In this document: positions 52,801 through 59,100 of the stretch, one piece after another | Layout: each line of letters starts with the position of its first letter | How positions within the stretch are numbered: the first letter of the stretch is position 1 | Assembly: GCA_025936825.1 (NCBI GenBank) | Contig: JAICSO010000024.1 | Location: 1-60,906 of the forward strand | Direction of reading: 5' to 3' | DNA length: 60,906 bases | Source of the DNA: Terriglobales bacterium | GTDB lineage: Bacteria > Acidobacteriota > Terriglobia > Terriglobales > Acidobacteriaceae | Position numbers and translations under genes: made by a program | The notes under the pieces: generated by a model | What the model was told of the DNA's origin: nothing | Database searches by the model: none | The model's input: the letters and a program-made list of their open reading frames with translations, nothing else

Positions 52801-53205
52801 GTGCTGGACAAGATCCCGCTGAGCGCAAACCGCAAGGTAGACCGCAAGGCACTTCCCGCTCCGAAGCAGAAGAGCGTAGACGTCGCGGAGGCTTTTGTAG
52901 CTCCGCGCAATGAAAAAGAAGAGAAGCTTGCCAGCCTGTGGTCCGAGGTACTTCGATTTTCGCCAATCGGTATTAATGACAATTTCTTTGAACTGGGTGG
53001 CCACTCGCTGATGGCGATCCAGGTCATCTCTCGTGTACGTAATCACTTTGGCGTGGAACTGCCGTTGCGTGTTCTGTTCGAGAATCCCACCGTGGCGGAA
53101 CTGTGCGTTGCCATTGAAGCCCAGGGCAGTAATGGAAAGCCCAAAGATGCGCCAATTACTGCAGTCAGGCGCGAGTCGGTGAGAGTGAAGCGGGTATCAA
53201 CCTAA
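49846..53205 (+). CDS. NRPS elongation protein C-A-T (basic residue pocket)
   Basis: This is a 1119-residue module, coupled to the previous one without a gap. It has a basic N-terminal docking helix (LSAEKRALLEKRLMEKRAAA), C domain H176-H177-I-A-S-D181-G, A domain (about 515-1010) and T domain with Ser1054. The code is D-V-S-E-V-S-T-I-D-K. Two acidic positions (E at 278 and D at 331, GrsA numbering) are typical of pockets for basic residues and recall the ornithine code D-V-G-E-I-G-S-I-D-K. The A5 core is YGVTEATI. The tail is basic (RRESVRVKRVST), unlike the acidic tails of the two preceding module proteins. It would interact with a different partner, probably the acidic N terminus of the Pro-module protein at 56184. 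Confidence 0.92.
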   Translation: MADVTTLMSNLSAEKRALLEKRLMEKRAAAAKQQLIPHRTARGPCPLSFAQELMWLLDHLIDTSAYHVPRALRMKGPLNVEALEYALNKIVERHEVLRTTYQEVDGHPMQFVSPSAKVNLNIIDLSKMPAAEREAEANRILVEEGKRKFDFVHDLMLRTILMKMDENEHILLLVSHHIASDGQSKAVLFRELKTFYVAACEGKTVNLPPLPIQYSDYAVWQRDWMSGDVLNQHLSFWKDTLAGAPMLLELPTDNPRPAAQSFEGARQFLRCPDGMLENFKALCRKEGATMFMTMLAAFGTLLWRWSGQEDMLIGTPVSGRSRTELEPLIGYFSNSVVLRMNMGGDPTFRELLTHTKEVALAAYSHQHLPFEKLVTEMQPQRDLSYSPMYQVMFSVGEHKDLGIDLPGMEITPIIIDRGVAKFDMTLGMTELKHDLMCNIEYCSALFEPSTMQRLANQFQNLLQGIVENPDRRISALPLLSAQERHKIIYTWNEIEQVETEGMLVPQMFEKQAALHPDNSAVVCENRGFTYRELNERANQLGHYLKKRGVGPEKRVVVCVERSPEMVLGVMGVMKAGGAYVPLDAMYAKERLPVIIPDSECPVVITQTSLLPRLPETTAEIITIDGDWPKIAAESKENPTCELTPDSLAYVVYTSGSTGVPKGVMINHGGFATLFYGYKQSYGIGSPDNPWLLMANFSFDVFSSDLIRTLCSGSKFVICPMELLLNPEGLYQLLQREKVTCAEFVPAVLKTLTAYLQQTNQKIDFMRVLVCSSDAWSTADARATLGICDPKVRVINTYGVTEATIDSTYMDITPQRLRGAGFVAIGKPIPNNTTYVLDRHMEPCPVGIPGVLYIGGPGVARGYLKRPELTAEKFVSDPFSKVANAKLYNSGDAARYLPDGNVEFLGRVDNQVKIRGFRIELGEVEAAIAKNTSIEQVVVIARELGPGDLGLVAYVVAKAGVAMDIHDVRASLKGKLPAYMLPAAFEVLDKIPLSANRKVDRKALPAPKQKSVDVAEAFVAPRNEKEEKLASLWSEVLRFSPIGINDNFFELGGHSLMAIQVISRVRNHFGVELPLRVLFENPTVAELCVAIEAQGSNGKPKDAPITAVRRESVRVKRVST

Positions 53206-53239
53206 CAAAAAACTAAAAGGTGCGTCGAAGGGGCAGCGC

Positions 53240-54208
53240 TTATGCGACTCCGCTTTCCGCAGCGGCAGCCTGCGGGAAGAACTGTTTCGCGCTAGCCTTG
53301 GATGCAATCGCATTCTGCGCGCACACCTTTGTGCCACGCGCTTGTGGATTGCGCGAGTTCTTGATCCAGATTGGAATGTTCTCCTGCTGCGCCAGCATTA
53401 CCGCCCCGTGGTGAAACACCTTCGCGCCATGCGCAGCCATGGTCGCGGCGTCCTCGAAGGAGAGCGTTTCGACCGGCGACTGGTCTGTGACTAGCCGCGG
53501 GTCATGAGCGTACACTCCGTCCACATCGGTCCAGATTTCGACTTCTTCCGCATCGACTGCAGCACCGACTAATACGGCGCTCAGGTTTGAGCTGTTGCGA
53601 CCCAGCGTAGTAGTCACGCCAGTAGGCGTGGAACCAATGAAACCACCAAGGACGGGGATTGTCTGGCTGTCTAAGGAGAAAATCGCCCGCCTGATTCTGG
53701 CGCAGCTTTCATCCAAGACAGGCGTTGCGTTTGTATAGCAATCATTGGTGCGCACCAGCACGCGTGCATCCAGGTGTGCGGTTTCAATGCCAGCTTTACG
53801 GAGCGCCAGTGCCATAATCCCGCTCGACAGGCGCTCACCGAAACTGGTGATTTCAGCTTGCCCTTGCTCCGACAATTTTCCGGAGCCACGCAAGCGCTCG
53901 ACAGCATTAAACAATTCGTGAAAATGCGCGTTCAGAAAGCTGTCGAGGGCCTTACGATCGTGGTCCGCCACAACCGCTGCGGCCAGGGCTGAGTGGTACG
54001 ACTCCAAAGCATTGAAGCGGTCCACGGAAGGGGCGTGGTGTCCCTCGGCAGCATCTTTGGCCAGCGCGAGCAGGTTATCTGTCGCCTTGCCGTGAGCCGA
54101 TACGATCACTGCCGGATGGCGCGCGATCCTGCTGCGAACAATCCGCGCCACCCGTTCAATCGCTTCCGCTGATTCCAGTGAGCTACCGCCGAATTTGAGG
54201 ACAATCAT
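53240..54208 (-). CDS. aspartokinase-like protein with altered catalytic loop and no ACT domain
   Basis: This is a 322-residue amino acid kinase (AAK) superfamily protein. It has the N-terminal KFGGSSL and the WTDVDGVYAHDPR segment of aspartate kinases. The loop that normally reads GRGGSD is GRNSSN here (N205-S-S-N208). The ACT regulatory domains of housekeeping aspartokinases are missing. It overlaps the stop of the aminotransferase gene by 4 bases (ATGA) and lies within the NRPS locus, between two assembly-line operons on the opposite strand. It likely phosphorylates Asp or a related side-chain carboxylate, or another pathway amino acid. Which one is not decided by sequence. Confidence 0.8.
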   Translation of the reverse strand: MIVLKFGGSSLESAEAIERVARIVRSRIARHPAVIVSAHGKATDNLLALAKDAAEGHHAPSVDRFNALESYHSALAAAVVADHDRKALDSFLNAHFHELFNAVERLRGSGKLSEQGQAEITSFGERLSSGIMALALRKAGIETAHLDARVLVRTNDCYTNATPVLDESCARIRRAIFSLDSQTIPVLGGFIGSTPTGVTTTLGRNSSNLSAVLVGAAVDAEEVEIWTDVDGVYAHDPRLVTDQSPVETLSFEDAATMAAHGAKVFHHGAVMLAQQENIPIWIKNSRNPQARGTKVCAQNAIASKASAKQFFPQAAAAESGVA

Positions 54209-55554
54209 ACGTACGAAAGACCTTTCGTCGCGACCTCCTCAAGCGTCGCGAGATGCTTGTCGACGTCAGCCTGGGTGTGAGCGATGGACATGGTCCACTG
54301 TTCATCCCACCAATACGGCTGTGCGATCACGCCGCGATTGACCATGCCGAACCAGAACGCGGTCCACATGTCGGTGTTCATCTTGCTCCACTCGCGATAG
54401 TTCGAAACCGATTCGACGCCGAACGTGACCGCGCCATTGATACCGGCATTGGTCACAATTCCCGGGACGCCGGCTTTGCTGAGGATCTGGCGATAGCCGG
54501 CGGCAAGTTTATCGCTTAGCGAGCGCATGCCTTCGTATTTGTCGGGAGTAAGGACATCGCGAAGTGCCGCAAGTCCCGCAGCGATTACAACCGGGTTTGC
54601 GTTGTAGGTTCCTGCATGCATCATCTTGCGCTTCTCGATCACTTGCGATATCTCTTCGGTGAACGCGAATGCCGCGAGGGGCAATCCGCCGCCGATGGAT
54701 TTCGAGAGGCAAACGATGTCAGGAACGATGCGGTAGAACTCGGCAGCTCCGCCGTAGCTCATGGACGAGGTCTTCACTTCGTCGAAGATCAGCAATGCGC
54801 CGTGCTGAGTGCAAAGTTTACGAACTGCCTCTAGGTAACCGGGCTTCGGCGGCAACACACCAATATTCATCATCACGGGCTCGATGATGACGGCCGCAAC
54901 TTCGCCCTTCGATTGCTGCAGGACTTTCTCCAAGCACCCGGCGTCATTGAATTGCGCCACCAGAGTGTTAGGCTCGTCGTCCATGTAAACCCCGGCACTT
55001 GCCGGGACAGGAGAAGGAATGCAGGAATCGCCCCAGCGGTCTGCGCCAGGTTTCACCGAGACCATCACGGCATCGTGGAGGCCGTGGTACGCACCCTCCA
55101 TCTTCACGATCTTCGGCTTGCCGGTGAAAGCCTTCGCCAGACGAAGCGCATGCAGCGTCGATTCAGTGCCGCTATTCGAAAATCGCACACGGTCAAGGAA
55201 CGGAAAACGGCGGCAGATTTCTTCGGCAAGGTCGGATTCGCTGCCGTGAGACATTCCGTACATCGTGCCGATCGTGAGCTGTTTTGTGACCGCCGTCATC
55301 ACGGTTGGATTGCAGTGCCCGACTATCGTGGCGCCAAACGAGAGGTTATGGTCGATATATTCATTGCCATCGATGTCCCAAACCCTCGAGCCTTCGGCAT
55401 GGTCGATATAGATTGGATAAGGTTCATACATGCGTGAATTGCTCGCCGTGCCCATGGGCATGACTTTGCGAGCCTTCTCCCACATGGCCTTGGAGCGCGG
55501 TGTCCGGTTCTGGTACAGCTCAATTTCTCTCTCAAGCACGGTCATCGTCTTCAT
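54205..55554 (-). CDS. class III PLP aminotransferase, GSA-aminomutase-like
   Basis: This is a 449-residue fold-type I enzyme. Family features are SNSGTESTLHALRLAKAFTG (PLP phosphate loop), FDEVKTSS (ring-binding Asp), and the Schiff-base Lys in LSKSIGGGLPLAAF. It resembles glutamate-1-semialdehyde aminomutases and related class III aminotransferases used in natural-product pathways. ATG 55554 is chosen because AAGGAG lies 11 bases upstream; the frame is open to 55608. It is coupled by ATGA to the aspartokinase-like gene. Together they could activate a carboxylate and make an amino-substituted building block, for example a diamino acid, but no semialdehyde dehydrogenase is present in the window. 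Confidence 0.85.
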   Translation of the reverse strand: MKTMTVLEREIELYQNRTPRSKAMWEKARKVMPMGTASNSRMYEPYPIYIDHAEGSRVWDIDGNEYIDHNLSFGATIVGHCNPTVMTAVTKQLTIGTMYGMSHGSESDLAEEICRRFPFLDRVRFSNSGTESTLHALRLAKAFTGKPKIVKMEGAYHGLHDAVMVSVKPGADRWGDSCIPSPVPASAGVYMDDEPNTLVAQFNDAGCLEKVLQQSKGEVAAVIIEPVMMNIGVLPPKPGYLEAVRKLCTQHGALLIFDEVKTSSMSYGGAAEFYRIVPDIVCLSKSIGGGLPLAAFAFTEEISQVIEKRKMMHAGTYNANPVVIAAGLAALRDVLTPDKYEGMRSLSDKLAAGYRQILSKAGVPGIVTNAGINGAVTFGVESVSNYREWSKMNTDMWTAFWFGMVNRGVIAQPYWWDEQWTMSIAHTQADVDKHLATLEEVATKGLSYV

Positions 55555-55614
55555 GCGTAATCCGTCTCCTTGTCCCTGAATCTGTGCAACTGCCTGCCCA
55601 AACTCCAAAAGCCA

Positions 55615-55658
55615 AGTTACAACTTGTAACTATCTGTAATTAAATAAATTACAGATAG
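55615..55658. promoter_or_regulatory. pair of perfect palindromes upstream of the aminotransferase operon
   Basis: AGTTACAA (55615-55622) and TTGTAACT (55624-55631) form one dyad with a 1-base centre. Right next to it, a 12-bp arm CTATCTGTAATT (55630-55641) is repeated inverted at 55647-55658 across AAATA. All half-sites contain TGTAA/TTACA. The block is 61 bases upstream of the aminotransferase ATG and lacks a run of T after it in the direction of transcription. It looks like a double operator, probably for the minus-strand operon. Confidence 0.6.
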
Positions 55659-55953
55659 ACGGGTGCGGCGCTCACTTGTTTCGCGACGATTTTCGGCCAC
55701 ATTTCGAGACCGAACAGGGGAGGATCGTTGGCGTGTTCAAGTTAAAGAGCAGTTCACGTGCCACAGGCGCCAGCGAGACGTGTAAGCTTAAGACAAGTTG
55801 TTCATAATAAACATCTTACAGCGGATTATCGCCGCATTCCATGCTATCATTGCGATGTGCAAGTCCTTGCAGATTTCGGGAGAATTTTGTGTTCCAGTTG
55901 CAAGGAACATTCATCTCTTGAAGTGCGAAGGATGACCAATTCCGTGCTAAAGC

Positions 55954-55976
55954 AAGTGAAAATAATTGCACACTGC
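55954..55976 (+). promoter_or_regulatory. shared regulatory motif upstream of the Pro-module gene (copy 2)
   Basis: It has the same pattern AAGTG-N6-ATTGCACA-N-TGC as at 33315-33337, here 207 bases before the ATG at 56184. The following bases are also alike in both leaders (a CTC-AAG-GTAC series). The rest of the 629-base gap (55555-56183) holds the palindrome pair at 55615-55658, a weak extended -10-like TGCTATCAT at 55842-55850 and no convincing gene. Confidence 0.5.
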
Positions 55977-56183
55977 TCGAAGCCTACGTACGCTCATGTC
56001 CGCCCAAGATCTTGAAAGCAAAGCAACTACACCCGAACGGGATCATTCAAAAGGAATCCAAGTTGCACGTCAAATTACCTCACACTGAGGATGAATTCCC
56101 CCGCCCAAAAGAACTGAAGTCATCGAGGCAAGTACAGGGACCACATACAGTGCACGACGCTGGCTTAAACTAGGAACTCCAGA

Positions 56184-59100
56184 ATGCCTTCCGTGAATGA
56201 ATTGAATGACATAGGCGCGCCCGGTCAGCTGACAGAGTCGGAGGAGGTATTCGTTTTTCCTGCGTCATTTGCCCAGCAGCGCTTGTGGTTCTTGGACAAA
56301 CTCGAACCAGGACAGAACACCTATAACGTTCCGTTCGCAATCCGCCTGAATGGCGATCTAAACCAGCAAGCCCTCCAAAGGACGTTGCAAGAGATCGTCA
56401 ATCGCCATGAGGTCCTGCGCACGACGTTCTCTGAAGACGAATCGGGCAAGCCGATTCAACTGGTGGCCCCGGAACGGGAATTCAAATTAGCAGTTTCAGA
56501 TCTGCGGTCTTATGCCACGCAGTTTCGTGAAGACGAGGCGCGCCGTCAGGTCGTTGAACACGTGCGCCAGCCGTTCGATCTGAAGCGCGGGCCGCTTTTC
56601 CGGGCAAGCCTGCTCCAGGTGGGTGATGCCGAGTACATTCTCTCTCTGGCTTTCCATCACATCATTGTCGATGGATGGTCGTGGGGTGTCGTGTTGCAGG
56701 AACTTTCGGCGCTCTACGAAGCCTATTCTCAGGGAAAAGATTCGCCACTTGCGCCGCTTTCCATCCAGTACGGCGACTATGCCGCATGGCAGCAAGACTG
56801 GATTCAAGGCGAACGACTGCAAGGCTTGATTGCGTTCTGGAAAAAACAACTGAGCGAAGCGCCTCCGGTTCTAGAACTTCCTGGCGATTTTCCTCGTCCG
56901 CTGATGCAGACATTTTCGGGCGCGCAGGAATCGACAGTGGTTCCGCGTTCGCTGCAGGATGCATTGAGCGAACTCAGCCAGAAAGAAGGCGTCACGTTGT
57001 TCATGACGCTGCTGAGCGCTTTCGATCTGCTCCTCGCCCGCTACTCCGGGCAGAATGACATTGTTGTCGGCACTCCGATCTCCGGTCGCACTCGTTCGGA
57101 ATTGGAAGGCCTGATCGGTTTCCTGGTAAACACTCTTCCGCTACGCACGGATGTGTCGGGGAATCCCACATTCCGCGAATTCCTGGCGCGAGTGCGGGAA
57201 ACAGCACTCCAGGCCTACGCGCACCAGGATTTGCCGTTTGAGCGATTGGTGGAGGAACTCAGTCCTGAGAGGGACCTCAGTCGCAGCCCAATTATTCAAG
57301 TTCTTTACATTTTCGAAAACTCGACCGGCAAGCAGAAGAGTCACATCGGAGGCCTCGAACTCATCCCCTTCCGCGGTGCCGAAGGTACGACCGCCAAGTT
57401 CGACATACAGTTCAGTGCCCTGGTGAATCCTTCCGGACTGCGCCTGGCGTTGACCTACAACGTTGATCTTTTTCGGCCGGCGACCGTCCAGCGCATGCTT
57501 GCGCACCTGCAGACCTTTCTTGAGGCAATGGTGGCGGATCCAGAGGGTCGTATCGGGGACCTTTGCCTGCTCAACGGCGCTGAACGGCGGCAATTGCTGG
57601 CTGAGTTCAACAGCACTGAGAAGGAGTATCGGCGTGACGTTCTCGTCCATCAACTCGTTGAGGAGCAGGTTGAACGCAATCCCAAGGCGGTGGCCGTCTT
57701 CTTCAACGGCGAACATCTGACCTATGCCGACCTGAATCAACGTAGCAACCGCTTGGCTCACTATCTGAGAAGCACTGGCGTAGTTCCCGGCTCTCTGGTT
57801 GCGATTTGCATGGAGCGCTCCATGGAGATGGTGGTCAGCGTTCTGGCGACGCTAAAGTCCGGCGCCGCGTATGTTCCGCTTGATCCCGAGTATCCCAAGG
57901 ACCGTCTAGCTTTCATGCTTGAAGATTCACAAGCTGCTGTCCTGCTGACGCAGGAACGCATTCGTGGAGAACTAGATTTTGGATCGACACCTGTCCTGTG
58001 TGTCGACTCCGCGTGGGGTGAAATCTCCAGACATAGCGATGAGAATCCCAAAAACCTGGCCACTCCAGAAGATCTGGTTTACGTCATCTTTACGTCTGGA
58101 TCGACCGGCAAACCGAAGGGGGTGTGCGTCCCTCATCGCTGCCTGACCAATTTGCTGTACTGGCAGCTGGAAAGCTCGCACGCATCAGTCGGAGACCGCA
58201 CGCTCCAGTTCACCTCGCTGAGTTTCGATGTTTCGTTTCAGGAAATTTTCTCGACTCTGAGCAGCGGTGGCTCGCTGGTACTGATCTCTGAATCCACCCG
58301 GCGCGACGGTCGAGCGCTTCTGCAGTACTTGAAACAACATTCCGTAGCTCGATTGTTCCAGCCATTTGTCGCGTTGCAGCAAATCGCTGAGGCTGCCTGC
58401 GAAGAGCATGATCTGCCAACTTCGCTTCGCGAAGTAATTACCGCCGGAGAGCAACTGAAAATCACCAAGCAGATAGCGAGTTTCTTTGAGCGTCTCCCCG
58501 GATGCAAGCTTTTCAACCACTACGGCCCCTCGGAAACTCACGTCGTCACGTCATACGAACTCTCGGGCAATCCAGTGAGTTGGGAAACCCTGCCTGCCAT
58601 CGGCAAACCAATAGCTAATACGCAGGTCTTCATTCTCGATTCGAATCGCAACCCAGTTCCGCTGGGCGTAAGCGGCGAGTTGTATATCGGTGGTATTTCG
58701 TTAGCAAAGGGTTACCTGCGCCGCCCAGATCTCACCAATGAGCGGTTTGTACAGAACCCATTCAGCACAAACTTGAACGATCTTTTGTACCGAACAGGCG
58801 ACCTTTGCCGGTATTTGCCGGACGGCAATATCCAGTACCTGGGGCGCATCGATAACCAGGTAAAGTTCCGCGGATATCGAATTGAATTGGGCGAAATCGA
58901 GAGTGCACTGGCGAAACACGCTGCCGTGCAACAGTCCGCTGTCATCCTGCGGGAAGATGTGCCCGGAGATAAACGGCTGGTCGCTTATGTGGTTCCAAGA
59001 AATGGGTCAATCAATGCACCAGAGCTGCGTTCGCACCTGAAGCAAACCCTGCCCGAGTACATGGTGCCAAGCGCTTTCGTGCAGATGGAAGCGCTGCCAC

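Noticed and set aside
55758-56015. 85-codon frame with two Cys-x-x-Cys pairs in the leader of the Pro-module gene
   Set aside because: It starts at a GTG without a ribosome-binding site, contains the shared regulatory motif inside it, and the rest of the protein shows no recognisable pattern.
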